From: Shouchella xiaoxiensis
GTDB taxonomy: Bacteria > Bacillota > Bacilli > Bacillales > Bacillaceae_D
Direction of reading: 5' to 3'
DNA: 64,000 nucleotides
Assembly: GCF_016907895.1 (NCBI RefSeq)
Contig: NZ_JAFBCV010000002.1
Location: 1-64,000 of the forward strand
Shown here: one piece after another, positions 19,536 to 27,848 of the stretch
How the letters are laid out: every line of letters begins with the position of its first letter
Numbering within the stretch: position 1 is the stretch's first letter
The notes under the pieces: generated by a model
What the model saw: only the letters and a program-made list of their open reading frames with translations
Told to the model about the DNA's origin: nothing
Databases searched by the model: none
Made by a program: the position numbers and the translations under genes

Positions 19536-19928
19536 GTTACCAAAAAAAGCTTCTAATTGAGTTTGAAGAAAAGCTTGTTCTTGTTCTCCTGAAAAACGTA
19601 TCAACTCTTCCTCTCCTTGATAAATTACCATAGTTGGAAACGTCTCAATCGAGTAATACTCGATTGCTTGACGATTCGTTGATTCTGAGATAATTAGTTC
19701 TGTTATTGTGTGACCATGTTTATTTTGTACAGCATAAAGGGCATCGTAGTAAGTTTTTTCGTTCTTTAATTCATTAGGGTCAGAGAAAAGTAAGGTGACA
19801 GATGTGTCTGCTTCCTCAGAATGAAGCTTAGGAGAGGATAATGCAGAGGAAAGGTATGTGCAACCATTGAGCCACAAACTTATGCAAAGAACAGAAGCAA
19901 TCAAAAAAATGACCTTTTTTTGCACCAT
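19533..19928 (-). CDS. Small lipoprotein with thioredoxin-like fold hints
   Basis: 131 residues from the ATG at 19928, which is six bases from AAGGAG; the ATG at 19934 touches that site. Signal peptide with lipobox LWLNGC near residue 23. The mature part has a pattern resembling a thioredoxin-like fold (SVTLLFSDPNELKNEKTYYDALYAVQ, then IETFPTMVIYQGEEELIRFSG with a cis-proline-like TFPT), but no CxxC pair, so redox activity is unlikely. Membrane-anchored outside the cell. Precise function unknown; not part of this region in B. subtilis. Confidence 0.65.
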   Translation of the reverse strand: MVQKKVIFLIASVLCISLWLNGCTYLSSALSSPKLHSEEADTSVTLLFSDPNELKNEKTYYDALYAVQNKHGHTITELIISESTNRQAIEYYSIETFPTMVIYQGEEELIRFSGEQEQAFLQTQLEAFFGN

Positions 19929-20016
19929 ACACATCTCCTTAAGGAAAATTTAAGATTAATTAACAATCATGGTTTTAGTACCCTAATTGCAGGAGCCACA
20001 AACAAGTCTTTAATAT

Positions 20017-20054
20017 AAAAAAACAAGGAAGTCAGCTGACTTCCTTGTTTTTTT
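20017..20054. terminator. Terminator of BCCT gene
   Basis: AAAAAAACAAGGAAGTCAG and CTGACTTCCTTGTTTTTTT form a perfect palindrome; T-rich on both strands. Confidence 0.93.
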
Positions 20055-20057
20055 ATA

Positions 20058-21701
20058 TTAATCGTTTTTGTTCTCGTTATTCTCGTCATTTTTTTGTTGC
20101 AGCTTACGACGTTCTTTTTTTAGTAACTGTTGTTCACGTCGTACTCTTTCTCGTTCATTTCGTAATGCTAGACGCTCTTGTCTTAAGCGTTCACGATTTA
20201 CGCTTAAGATTGCTTTTTCACCTCGAAGTTCTTTAAATAAGGAGATGATCATCATAATAATGATGATAGCAAAAGGAAAGGCTCCAATAATGGATGCTGT
20301 TTGGAGAGCGTCTAACCCTTCTTCGCTTGTTACAAGTAAGACTCCAGCTGTACCGGCAATCAATATACCCCAAATTAACTTAACGGCACTTGGTGGGTTG
20401 AGCATTCCGCCGGTAGTTTGCATTCCTAATACTACTGTTGCAGAATCTGCTGACGTAATAAAGAATGAAGCAATCAACAAGACAGTGACTAGTGAGATAA
20501 AGAATGTTAACGGGAATTGCTCAAGTAAGGCAAACAAAGCCATTTCTGTGCCGCCTTCTTGCATCTGAGAGTACAATCCACCCGTTTCATTTTCAAAGAA
20601 AATACTTGAGCCACCAAAAACACTAAACCAAAATGCACCAAACAATGAAGGTAAGGCAATAACACCTAAAATAAACTCACGAATTGTACGTCCTCTGGAA
20701 ACGCGAGCAATAAATGCTCCTACAAAAGGTGCCCAAGAAATCCACCAAGCCCAGTAGAATAGTGTCCAATCTTGAACCCAAGAGGAATCAGGGTTGTACA
20801 CATCCATACTAAAGCTCATTCCAAAGAAATTTTGAGCATAACTACCTATTCCCTGTGTAAACACGCCCATTATGTAACTAGTAGGTCCGAGTAATAATAC
20901 AAAAGCCATAAGAATAATAGCGAGTCGAACATTAAGGTTACTTAAGATTCGAATCCCCCTGTCAATTCCTGTTGTTGCAGAAATCGAGAATAAAATGGTG
21001 ACAATTGCAATGACAACAATACGGAAGACATTATCATTTATCGCCTCTAGGGAAGGGAATAAATAAATAATACCTGCAGATATTTGAGCTGCGCCAAATC
21101 CTAGTGATGTTGCAGTTCCAAAGATAGTAGCAAAAACAACAAAAACATCAATTGCTTTTCCAATTGGTCCAGTTACTCGGTGGCCAATTAAAGGACGGAA
21201 CGTGGAGCTAAACAATGCTGGTTCGTCTTTTCGATATTGAAAATAGGCAAGAGTTAATGCAACAACGGCGTAGATCGCCCATGGGTGAATGGCCCAATGA
21301 AAAATTGAATAACGAATTGCTTCTGCTGCAGCCTGTTGTGTTCCAGGTTCAGCGTTTGCTGGAGTAAAGTAGTGGGACAGAGGCTCGGCAGAACCCCAAA
21401 AAACAAGGCCTATTCCCATTCCAGCAGTAAAGAGAAAAGCAAACCAAGTTAAATAACTATACTCTGGTTTCTCATCTGGTTTACCTAATCGAATACTTCC
21501 GTAAGGACTAACAATTAAGTACACTGCTACCGCAACGTAAAATGTAGCAGAGAGCAGGTAGAACCAACCTAACTCTGTGGAAATAAACCCTTGAATGTTT
21601 TCCGTAATAGAAAGCATATTTTCTGGAAAGATGACTCCCCAAAGAATAAAAGCCATGGCGACGGCCACGGAAATGTAGAACACTGAAGTTGTATGCTTCA
21701 T
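20058..21701 (-). CDS. BCCT-family betaine/choline/carnitine transporter
   Basis: 547 residues with about twelve membrane segments. Family signatures are GMGIGLVFWGSAEPLSHY near residue 90-110 and the tryptophan-rich WTLFYWAWWISWAPFVGAFIARVSRGRTIREF near 310-340. BCCT carriers import compatible solutes such as glycine betaine with sodium. The cytoplasmic C-terminal tail of about 45 residues is very rich in Arg, Glu and Gln, as in osmosensing members. Start: ATG at 21701 rather than TTG at 21713, which sits on the AAAGG site. It lies between pdh and SR1, where B. subtilis has no such gene, so it is probably an insertion relative to that genome. OpuD or BetT type cannot be decided. Confidence 0.9.
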   Translation of the reverse strand: MKHTTSVFYISVAVAMAFILWGVIFPENMLSITENIQGFISTELGWFYLLSATFYVAVAVYLIVSPYGSIRLGKPDEKPEYSYLTWFAFLFTAGMGIGLVFWGSAEPLSHYFTPANAEPGTQQAAAEAIRYSIFHWAIHPWAIYAVVALTLAYFQYRKDEPALFSSTFRPLIGHRVTGPIGKAIDVFVVFATIFGTATSLGFGAAQISAGIIYLFPSLEAINDNVFRIVVIAIVTILFSISATTGIDRGIRILSNLNVRLAIILMAFVLLLGPTSYIMGVFTQGIGSYAQNFFGMSFSMDVYNPDSSWVQDWTLFYWAWWISWAPFVGAFIARVSRGRTIREFILGVIALPSLFGAFWFSVFGGSSIFFENETGGLYSQMQEGGTEMALFALLEQFPLTFFISLVTVLLIASFFITSADSATVVLGMQTTGGMLNPPSAVKLIWGILIAGTAGVLLVTSEEGLDALQTASIIGAFPFAIIIIMMIISLFKELRGEKAILSVNRERLRQERLALRNERERVRREQQLLKKERRKLQQKNDENNENKND

Positions 21702-21759
21702 AGCGTTTCTCAACCTTTCAAATTAGACTATAGAAATAAAAAGAATAACATATCTTATG

Positions 21760-21778
21760 AATTAGTTCCAAACTAATT
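21760..21778. promoter_or_regulatory. Inverted repeat upstream of BCCT gene
   Basis: AATTAGTT (21760-21767) and AACTAATT (21771-21778) around CCA, about 60 bases before the transporter start. Size and symmetry fit a dimeric repressor operator. Which regulator is unknown. Confidence 0.4.
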
Positions 21779-21911
21779 AGTAAAATAAGTTGCTGACCAA
21801 CTTTAGATACCCACATTTTTTTAAGTTTAAACCTTTATTAGTATAAAGCAAGTAATAAAAACTATTCACGAACACGTTAACAAGCAAACTGTGTAAATTA
21901 AGTGAAGAGTA

Positions 21912-21941
21912 TTGTCGAAAATAGGAAAAAAATGTTACGAT
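21912..21941 (+). promoter_or_regulatory. Candidate promoter of deacetylase gene
   Basis: TTGTCG (21912-21917) and TACGAT (21936-21941), spacer 18, about 30 bases before the start codon. Confidence 0.45.
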
Positions 21942-21971
21942 CTATAAAGAATAAAAATGGGGTGTGTACAT

Positions 21972-22820
21972 ATGAAAAAATGGTTAGCGGTACCAGCAGT
22001 GTGTTTACTAACATTAGCCGCATGTGGCGGGGACGATACGACGGAAAGCAATAATCCAGCTGACTCAACTGACGATGAAGCAGGTATGGAAGATAATGCG
22101 AGCAATGAGGAAACGAACGAGTCCACAGATATGAGTGAAGACGACAATGAAAATGAGGCTGAAGAGAGTGTAGAGGAAGAAGCAGCTGAGATTGTCTATG
22201 AAATAAACCCAAATCTTTGGACCGTGCAGCCAATAGAGGGCTCAGGTGCAGATGATGAAGTTGTGTTATTGACAATTGATGATGCACCAGATAAATACGG
22301 CGTAGATATGGCCGCAACCTTAAAAGAAGTAGATGCACCCGCGATATTCTTTGTTAACGGACATTTCATTAATACAGAAGAAAAAGAGGAACAGTTACTG
22401 GAAATTTATGAAATGGGTTTTGAGATTGGAAATCATACAATGGGCCATCCTAATTTAAGTGAAATATCAGAGGAGCAACAGCGCGCTGAAATCGTTGATT
22501 TAAACGACAAGATCGAAGAAATTACTGGAGAGCGTCCACGCTTCTTCCGTGCACCTTTTGGAGTCAATACGGACTATGTTCGTGAAGTCGTAGCTGAAGA
22601 AGAAATGACGCTAATGAACTGGACGTACGGCTATGATTGGGACAGCAATTACATGACGAAAGAAGCCATCGCTGATATCATGGTGAACGCACCTGAGCTT
22701 GGTAAAGGTGGCAACCTTTTGATGCACGACCGTGAACATACATCTGCAGCACTAGAAGACATCGTGAATGGATTGCGAGACAAAGGGTATGATTTTGTTG
22801 ATCCAGACCAATTAAAATAA
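21972..22820 (+). CDS. Polysaccharide-deacetylase (NodB-type) lipoprotein
   Basis: 282 residues from the ATG at 21972, with GGGGTG seven bases upstream; the ATG at 21957 has no site. Lipobox LAAC near residue 18, then an acidic linker of about 50 residues, then a NodB domain. Motifs: TIDDAPD (usually TFDDGP), NHTMGH (HxxxH metal site), RAPFG, DWDSNY and LLMHDRE. The enzyme class removes N-acetyl groups from peptidoglycan or related glycans at the cell surface. The change from Gly to Ala in motif 1 keeps both aspartates, so activity is likely kept. Target glycan unknown. Confidence 0.85.
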   Translation: MKKWLAVPAVCLLTLAACGGDDTTESNNPADSTDDEAGMEDNASNEETNESTDMSEDDNENEAEESVEEEAAEIVYEINPNLWTVQPIEGSGADDEVVLLTIDDAPDKYGVDMAATLKEVDAPAIFFVNGHFINTEEKEEQLLEIYEMGFEIGNHTMGHPNLSEISEEQQRAEIVDLNDKIEEITGERPRFFRAPFGVNTDYVREVVAEEEMTLMNWTYGYDWDSNYMTKEAIADIMVNAPELGKGGNLLMHDREHTSAALEDIVNGLRDKGYDFVDPDQLK

Positions 22821-22826
22821 AAAACA

Positions 22827-22866
22827 AACCTCTTTTGTTGTGTACATACACAAAAGAGGTTTTTTA
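22827..22866 (+). terminator. Terminator after deacetylase gene
   Basis: AACCTCTTTTGT and ACAAAAGAGGTT arms followed by TTTTTATT. Confidence 0.9.
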
Positions 22867-22911
22867 TTGAAAAAAAGGGCAGTTTTTTTTAATGTGACAT
22901 GCTATTTTAGG

Positions 22912-22940
22912 TTGACGTTTTAATTAAGTCATACTATTAT
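22912..22940 (+). promoter_or_regulatory. Promoter of SR1-like RNA
   Basis: TTGACG (22912-22917) and TATTAT (22935-22940), spacer exactly 17. Transcription would start near 22947. In B. subtilis this promoter is repressed by CcpN and CcpA; no operator for them was confirmed here. Confidence 0.8.
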
Positions 22941-22988
22941 AGAGTATATCAAGACGTAAGCGATTACAAATTTGAAGGAGGATGCTGT

Positions 22989-23126
22989 ATGGGAACGTTC
23001 GTGTGTCAAACTTGCAGCCAGACATTAGGACATTTTGAAGGAGAGAAAGTTAGTCGCCTTTATTCCGTATCGAATTGTACACACTGTCAGTCTCAAACCG
23101 CTAAACCACCCGTTCAACAAAAATAA
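22989..23126 (+). CDS. sr1P: GapA-binding peptide SR1P
   Basis: 45 residues, starting MGTFVCQTCSQTLGHFEGEK, with two Cys pairs (CQTC near 6-9 and CTHC near 30-33) suggesting a zinc-ribbon-like knuckle. AAGGAGG lies seven bases upstream of the ATG. SR1P of B. subtilis (39 residues, MGTIVCQ start) binds glyceraldehyde-3-phosphate dehydrogenase GapA and promotes its association with RNase J1; rnjA lies about 11 kb away in this window. The C-terminal PPVQQK tail is a few residues longer than in B. subtilis. Confidence 0.85.
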   Translation: MGTFVCQTCSQTLGHFEGEKVSRLYSVSNCTHCQSQTAKPPVQQK

Positions 23127-23144
23127 TCTGTCTAAATCATATAC

Positions 23145-23180
23145 AAAAAGAACCTAACTCATGAGTTAGGTTCTTTTTTT
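23145..23180. terminator. Bidirectional terminator SR1 / speA
   Basis: AAAAAGAACCTAACTC and GAGTTAGGTTCTTTTTTT, nearly perfect palindrome touching the speA stop codon. Confidence 0.93.
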
Positions 23181-24660
23181 AGCGAATTGCCTGTTGTTCC
23201 TTAATGACTTTTAAATAAGCAAGACTGTCATCTTCTGGGCCTTGCACGGGTAATCCAGCAGCAATGTTTTCTTTTACATAAGCAAGGTTGTCAGCCGTGA
23301 TTAGTTCTCCAGGACTTAAAATAGGAATTCCTGGTGGGTAAACCATAATAAATTCTGCAATGATCCGACCGGCAGTTTCTTCAAATGGAATAAGTTCCGT
23401 CTGAGCGTAAAAAGCTTCTCGAGGTGAGATAGCTAAGGTCGGTATATTAGGAACATGGACTGGTAAAGCAGAACTCCATGGTTCGTCTTTTCGATAAAGA
23501 TTAGCCATTTCTGTTAATGCTTGAAGTAAGAGCGCAATCTTCTCTTCTGAATCACCCAGTGTAACAATGCAAAGAATGTTATACAGGTCCGAAAGCTCTA
23601 CTTCAATTGAGTAGGTTTCTCTTAACCAAACTTCTGCTTCATACCCTGAGATGGTTAATCCTTTTAAAGAAATAAACAATTTGGTTGGGTCGTGGTCAAA
23701 TGTCGCCGAAGAATCCAAGCGCTCTCGACCAATACATGTCAATCCGTTTATGTCGTCGTTAATGGCCGTTCTAGCCCAATTTGCTAGTTCGATGACGTGT
23801 TCAAGTTGCTTTTGCCCCTTGGTGGCAAGATGCTTTCTTGCGACATCAAGTGAAGCTAATAAGATATAAGAAGTCGATGTTGTTGTCAGCATACTCATTA
23901 CAGCGGTTGTATGTTCAATCGAAACAAGACCTGCACGAACGTTTAAGACAGAACTTTGTGTAAGAGAACCGCCAAGCTTATGCACACTTGTTGCTGCCAT
24001 ATCGGCTCCTGCAGCCATCGCACTTACTGGCAGTCGATCGGAAAAATGAATATGCACGCCATGAGCTTCGTCAACAAGAACAGGAATACCTGCTTGATGA
24101 GAAAGATCTACAATCGCTTTTAAATCGCATGTGTACCCAAAATAGGTTGGATTTATAACCAAAACGGCTTTTGCATCAGGATGAGTTTCAATCGCTTTTT
24201 TTATTGACAATGTTGCGACACCATGTGCAATTCCGTGATTATGATCAACTTCTGGATGAACGAAGATAGGCAATGCTCCAGAAAATATAATCGCGGACAT
24301 AATTGATTTATGAACATTACGTGGCACAATAATTTTGTCCCCAGGGTTGCATACGCTCATAATCATTGTCATAATTGCTCCGCTTGTACCTTGTACAGAA
24401 AAAAAGGTATAATCAGCACCAAATGCTTCGGCCGCTAATTGTTGGGACTCGTGAATCATTCCGTGCGGATGATGAAGATCATCCAGTGGAGCAATGTTAA
24501 TTAAGTCTATAGAGAGCGCGTTGTCCCCAATGAATTCGCGGAAATCTTCGTCCATTCCCATTCCTTTTTTATGACCAGGTATGTGAAAAGGCACTGGGTT
24601 TTGGGCGACGTATTTCTTTAACCCTGTAAACAAAGGGGTGTGTTCTTGATTGTGTCCCAT
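23179..24660 (-). CDS. speA: Arginine decarboxylase
   Basis: 493 residues of the Orn/Lys/Arg decarboxylase group III, like B. subtilis SpeA (490). It opens with HTPLFTGLKKYVAQNPVPFHIPGHKKG; the PLP lysine lies in AATSVHKLGGSLTQSS near residue 228 and DEAHGVH near 198. It makes agmatine from arginine, the first step to putrescine and spermidine. AGGTGACC precedes the ATG. Convergent with SR1. Confidence 0.93.
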   Translation of the reverse strand: MGHNQEHTPLFTGLKKYVAQNPVPFHIPGHKKGMGMDEDFREFIGDNALSIDLINIAPLDDLHHPHGMIHESQQLAAEAFGADYTFFSVQGTSGAIMTMIMSVCNPGDKIIVPRNVHKSIMSAIIFSGALPIFVHPEVDHNHGIAHGVATLSIKKAIETHPDAKAVLVINPTYFGYTCDLKAIVDLSHQAGIPVLVDEAHGVHIHFSDRLPVSAMAAGADMAATSVHKLGGSLTQSSVLNVRAGLVSIEHTTAVMSMLTTTSTSYILLASLDVARKHLATKGQKQLEHVIELANWARTAINDDINGLTCIGRERLDSSATFDHDPTKLFISLKGLTISGYEAEVWLRETYSIEVELSDLYNILCIVTLGDSEEKIALLLQALTEMANLYRKDEPWSSALPVHVPNIPTLAISPREAFYAQTELIPFEETAGRIIAEFIMVYPPGIPILSPGELITADNLAYVKENIAAGLPVQGPEDDSLAYLKVIKEQQAIR

Positions 24661-24769
24661 TAAAGGTCACCTCACTTTTTAAAAATGCGGGAGCTGCTTT
24701 TAAGCAAACAAGAAGAGTATAGCAAAACCGACAGCGTTTGCCTATATTTTTGTTGAAAGGATGGTTTGT

Positions 24770-25027
24770 TTGGATATACCAATTCGCTACGACTGGAGTC
24801 AAGAAGAGATTGTCATCGTCGCTGAGTTTTTTGATGTGATTGCAAGGGTTGTTGAACAAGGTGTGGATGCAAGCACTATAAGAACTCACTACAAAGAATT
24901 TAAAACGGTTGTTCCCTCAAAAGCAGAGGAAAAACAGTTGTTTAAAGAAGTGGATGACCAATTAGGTATCTCGTGCTTCAAAATAATCAAAATGGCCAAT
25001 GAAAACGATGGAAAAATAAAAGGATAG
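24770..25027 (+). CDS. yktA: UPF0223 family protein YktA
   Basis: 85 residues. Start put at TTG 24770 (MDIPIRYDWSQEEI) since AAAGGATGG lies five to eight bases upstream; the ATG at 24761 abuts that site and would add three residues. YDWSQEEIVIVAEFF and the VVPSKAEEKQL segment mark the YktA family, next to speA in B. subtilis too. Helical small cytoplasmic protein of unknown function. Confidence 0.88.
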   Translation: MDIPIRYDWSQEEIVIVAEFFDVIARVVEQGVDASTIRTHYKEFKTVVPSKAEEKQLFKEVDDQLGISCFKIIKMANENDGKIKG

Positions 25028-25053
25028 AGGAAACGCCTCTATCCTTTTATTTT
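25015..25053. terminator. Bidirectional terminator yktA / yktB
   Basis: AATAAAAGGATAGAGG and CCTCTATCCTTTTATT, 16-bp stem with a short AAACG loop. Confidence 0.93.
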
Positions 25054-25673
25054 AATGATTGGTGAGCAAGCTTATACAGGGGAAGTAGCTTGTTTACTGT
25101 TTGTTTTACTTCTTTTATTAATAGAGCACCATCTTTTACAACAGCTGAATCTGGTGAAAAATGTTGACCAACGAGCCATTCTGCTTTTTTGACATCTCGA
25201 AACCGTTCAAGTGATGAAGATAGGTCTAATTCATCAAAACGTTCTGCTTTCTTTTTTGTATGATCTAACGACACCATATAGTGAGCCGGAATTGTTTCTT
25301 TTAGACTTTGTTGATGTTCGAGAAAATGTTTTGCAATGCTTTGCTTTCCTGGCAGTTCATAAATAAAAGCTAACCAAATAAACAAATGGTCATCAAACAA
25401 TCCTACTTGAAAATGTGGGTGTTTTTTGTAACCACGCTTGTTAGCGGCAACAGCAAGCCAAGTATCAGCTGGTGGATTCGTTGTTCTTCTTGCATGCTGA
25501 GCGATATGTAAATACATCTCATTCCCTAGCTGTGCTTCTAAATCTTGACGAAGTTCTTCACCAATTACTTGAAACTTAGGCTGTATATTTGATCGAATTG
25601 CCTCCATTCGCGGTTCTAAGCCATCTATGGAAAATGTATCGAAATCAGCTTGTGAAAATCCAAATTGCTTCAT
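25047..25673 (-). CDS. yktB: UPF0637 (DUF1054) family protein YktB
   Basis: 208 residues. MKQFGFSQADFDTF, IQPKFQVIGEEL, TWLAVAANKRGYKKHPHFQVGLFDDHLFIW and HYMVSLDHTKKK identify the DUF1054 family. Function unknown; soluble. Start: ATG at 25673 with AAGGAG ten bases upstream; TTG at 25682 overlaps that site. Confidence 0.92.
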   Translation of the reverse strand: MKQFGFSQADFDTFSIDGLEPRMEAIRSNIQPKFQVIGEELRQDLEAQLGNEMYLHIAQHARRTTNPPADTWLAVAANKRGYKKHPHFQVGLFDDHLFIWLAFIYELPGKQSIAKHFLEHQQSLKETIPAHYMVSLDHTKKKAERFDELDLSSSLERFRDVKKAEWLVGQHFSPDSAVVKDGALLIKEVKQTVNKLLPLYKLAHQSLK

Positions 25674-25753
25674 TATGATCAAACTCCTTCCTTATTTAAG
25701 AATAGCTTCTAAAGAAAAAAAGATCAAACAATAGAAAAACAAACATTTAACTA

Positions 25754-25781
25754 TCGACAAGAGATGGAGATATGTTATAAT
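25754..25781 (+). promoter_or_regulatory. Promoter of small gene at 25835
   Basis: TCGACA (25754-25759) and TATAAT (25776-25781), spacer 16, with an extended -10 TG at 25773-25774. Confidence 0.7.
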
Positions 25782-25834
25782 ATCAGAAAATTAAAATATA
25801 TGCTCGGTAGAGCGCACGAAAAGGGGAGTCGCAG

Positions 25835-26035
25835 ATGAAACAAGTTCTTCCGTCTTATCATTCTTATCAACCAGAAAGTCGATTATCCGTCTTGCGCCTT
25901 GAAATTGATTATCAATTGATGTCCTTACACGATGCACTTTTGGCGGAAGACATAGAGGCAATTCAGTTTAGTAAAAAGTTATTAAATGATTATCGGTTGG
26001 AATGGCTTCATTTAACAAAACAATCCGTTTACTGA
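25835..26035 (+). CDS. Small conserved-position protein (YkzI locus)
   Basis: 66 residues: MKQVLPSYHSYQPES, then a helical stretch (LRLEIDYQLMSLHDALLAEDIEAIQFSKKLLNDYRLEWLHL). AAGGGGAGTC precedes the ATG, and a good promoter and a terminator flank it, so it is a single-gene unit. In B. subtilis the small gene ykzI lies at this place between yktB and the inositol phosphatase gene; identity to it is by position only. Function unknown. Confidence 0.75.
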   Translation: MKQVLPSYHSYQPESRLSVLRLEIDYQLMSLHDALLAEDIEAIQFSKKLLNDYRLEWLHLTKQSVY

Positions 26036-26036
26036 G

Positions 26037-26061
26037 GCGCGAGTAATATCGCGCTTTTTTT
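26037..26061 (+). terminator. Terminator after small gene
   Basis: GCGCGA (26037-26042) and TCGCGC (26049-26054) then seven Ts. Confidence 0.85.
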
Positions 26062-26090
26062 GATTTGATTTAGCTAAAGGACCAACCATT

Positions 26091-26118
26091 TTGCTATTGA
26101 TTGGTTCTGTGAGATAAT
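26091..26118 (+). promoter_or_regulatory. Promoter of inositol phosphatase gene
   Basis: TTGCTA (26091-26096) and GATAAT (26113-26118), spacer 16, with TG one base before the -10 box. Confidence 0.6.
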
Positions 26119-26148
26119 ACGTTCGAGACTATCTTAAAGGAGGTTCTC

Positions 26149-26949
26149 ATGGAGCCTAATTGGATTGAAATAGAAAAACAAGCAAAAACATGGTTAGTAG
26201 AAGCAGGAAATAAAATTAAAAAAGCGCTTGAGCAACCCTTTACAATTGATGCAAAATCAGGTCCGGATGATCTAGTAACGGATGTGGATAAATCAACGGA
26301 AGCTTATTTTTATCAGCAGATATCAAGTACATACCCGACTCATCATTTTTTAGGAGAAGAGGGAGTTGCAAAAGAATTAACATCGCTAAGCGGGACAGTC
26401 TGGATTATTGATCCAATTGACGGAACAATGAATTTTGTTCATCAACAGCAAAACTTTGCCATATCCATGGGTGTTTTTCAAGATGGTGTAGGTAAGCTAG
26501 GTTTCGTTTATGATGTAATAAAAAATGAATTATTCCATGCAGTTCAAGGAGAAGGGTTGTTTGTGAACGATAAAAAAGTGGAATCGGTAAAAGAACGTCC
26601 ACTAGAAGAAGCAATTATTGGTTTAAACGCGAATTGGTTAGTTGAAAATCATCCATTACAAACCAATTTAATTGAGCTAGTACAATCATGTAGAGGAACT
26701 CGTTCGTACGGTTCAGCGGCGCTGGAAATGGCATATGTGGCAACTGATCGAATGGACGCATACATCAGTTTAAACTTATCACCATGGGATTACGCAGGTG
26801 GCGCAATTTTATTAAATGAAGTGAACTGTTTGGCAAGTCGTTTTGACGGATCGACACTTTCCTTGCTTGATAAGGGTACGATGGTCTGTTCAAAATCAAA
26901 TCTCCATCAAACATTGGTAGATCGGCTTCAGAAAGGAGCGTCTGAATGA
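26149..26949 (+). CDS. yktC: Inositol monophosphatase family protein
   Basis: 266 residues. The two family motifs are WIIDPIDGTMNFVH near residue 85 (metal-binding DPIDGT) and WDYAGGAILLNEV near 210; GEEG with the first metal ligand lies near 65. Magnesium-dependent phosphatase for inositol-1-phosphate or related sugar/nucleotide phosphates; in Gram-positives the substrate is often unsure. AAAGGAGG precedes the ATG. It overlaps the next gene by four bases (ATGA). Confidence 0.9.
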   Translation: MEPNWIEIEKQAKTWLVEAGNKIKKALEQPFTIDAKSGPDDLVTDVDKSTEAYFYQQISSTYPTHHFLGEEGVAKELTSLSGTVWIIDPIDGTMNFVHQQQNFAISMGVFQDGVGKLGFVYDVIKNELFHAVQGEGLFVNDKKVESVKERPLEEAIIGLNANWLVENHPLQTNLIELVQSCRGTRSYGSAALEMAYVATDRMDAYISLNLSPWDYAGGAILLNEVNCLASRFDGSTLSLLDKGTMVCSKSNLHQTLVDRLQKGASE

Positions 26950-27848
26950 AAAGCGTGGGATTTGTCGGGCTTGGAACGATGGGATTACCTATGGTTAAAC
27001 ATTTAGTAGATGCGGGTTATCAAACTTATGTTGTAAGTCGAAGCCGTGGACCAATTAAAGCGGCAATCGCATATGGTGCCGTAGAAGCACAGACCTCGAG
27101 GGATTTAATGAAACAAACAGATGTTGTCATGACATGCCTACCTTTGCCTGAGACAATTTATGACGTTTATGACGGTGAAGAGGGTTTACTTGCAGGGTTA
27201 GCTCCTGGAAAAATCATCATTGATCATTCAACCGTTGATCGTTCTACAAATGAATGGGCCTATAATCGGTGTAAAGATAAAGGAGCTAGCTTTATAGATG
27301 CACCAATTAGCGGTGGTCCTATGGGAGCAGAAGCAGGAACATTAACGATAATGTGTGGCGGAGACGAAGATGCCTTTGAGCGTGTCTCTCCATTGTTAGA
27401 ATCATACGGATCCTATATTGTTCGAGTTGGCGATTGCGGAAGCGGAACAACCGTAAAACTGCTAAATAATATGTTAATAGGAGTGCATCAATCAGCACTT
27501 GCAGAATGTTATGTGATGGCGGAAAAAGCGGGGGTTGACCCGGCGCTTGCTTATGATGTGATTAAGAGAAGTGCCGGCTTTTCTAAGAGCATGGACTGGG
27601 CCGTTGACGCAATCCTGGATCGTAAATTTGAAGCGCGTTTTTCCATCAATCTATTAAACAAAGATATTAACTTAGCGCTTGATCTTGCGAAAGAACTTGA
27701 GATGCCACTTGATGTTGTTCAATTAGGTGCAAAAAAAGTAGCCGAAGCTAAGGAACAATTTGGTGAACTAGATGTTAGTGCCATTATTCGACCACTTGAG
27801 GAAAAAACAAATACAATTGTTGCAAGACGTGAAAAGGCGAGCCGCTAG
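26946..27848 (+). CDS. NAD(P)-binding 3-hydroxyisobutyrate dehydrogenase family protein
   Basis: 300 residues. Rossmann start GFVGLGTMGLPMVKHLVDAGY, substrate-binding DAPISGGPMGAEAGTLTIMCGG near 120 and the catalytic lysine in GSGTTVKLLNNMLIGVHQSALAE near 170. The beta-hydroxyacid dehydrogenase family oxidises 3-hydroxyisobutyrate, tartronate semialdehyde or similar acids; substrate not deducible (YkwC-like). Translationally coupled to the phosphatase gene by an ATGA overlap, an arrangement not found in B. subtilis as far as I recall. Confidence 0.88.
   Translation: MKSVGFVGLGTMGLPMVKHLVDAGYQTYVVSRSRGPIKAAIAYGAVEAQTSRDLMKQTDVVMTCLPLPETIYDVYDGEEGLLAGLAPGKIIIDHSTVDRSTNEWAYNRCKDKGASFIDAPISGGPMGAEAGTLTIMCGGDEDAFERVSPLLESYGSYIVRVGDCGSGTTVKLLNNMLIGVHQSALAECYVMAEKAGVDPALAYDVIKRSAGFSKSMDWAVDAILDRKFEARFSINLLNKDINLALDLAKELEMPLDVVQLGAKKVAEAKEQFGELDVSAIIRPLEEKTNTIVARREKASR

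Larger units (their letters stand above)
22947..23180 (+). ncRNA. sr1: SR1-like dual-function regulatory RNA
   Basis: A short transcript unit with its own sigma-A promoter and a strong terminator (23145-23180), about 230 bases long and containing the 45-codon SR1P reading frame. B. subtilis SR1 is 205 nucleotides, lies between pdhD and speA exactly as here, base-pairs with ahrC mRNA and encodes SR1P. Position and peptide make the identity strong. Whether the ahrC-pairing segments are kept cannot be tested without the ahrC sequence. Confidence 0.8.

Noticed and set aside
21898-22338. Reverse-strand frame of 146 codons opposite the deacetylase gene
   Set aside because: Leu/His/Ser-rich product mirrors the acidic linker codons of the deacetylase; no start signals.
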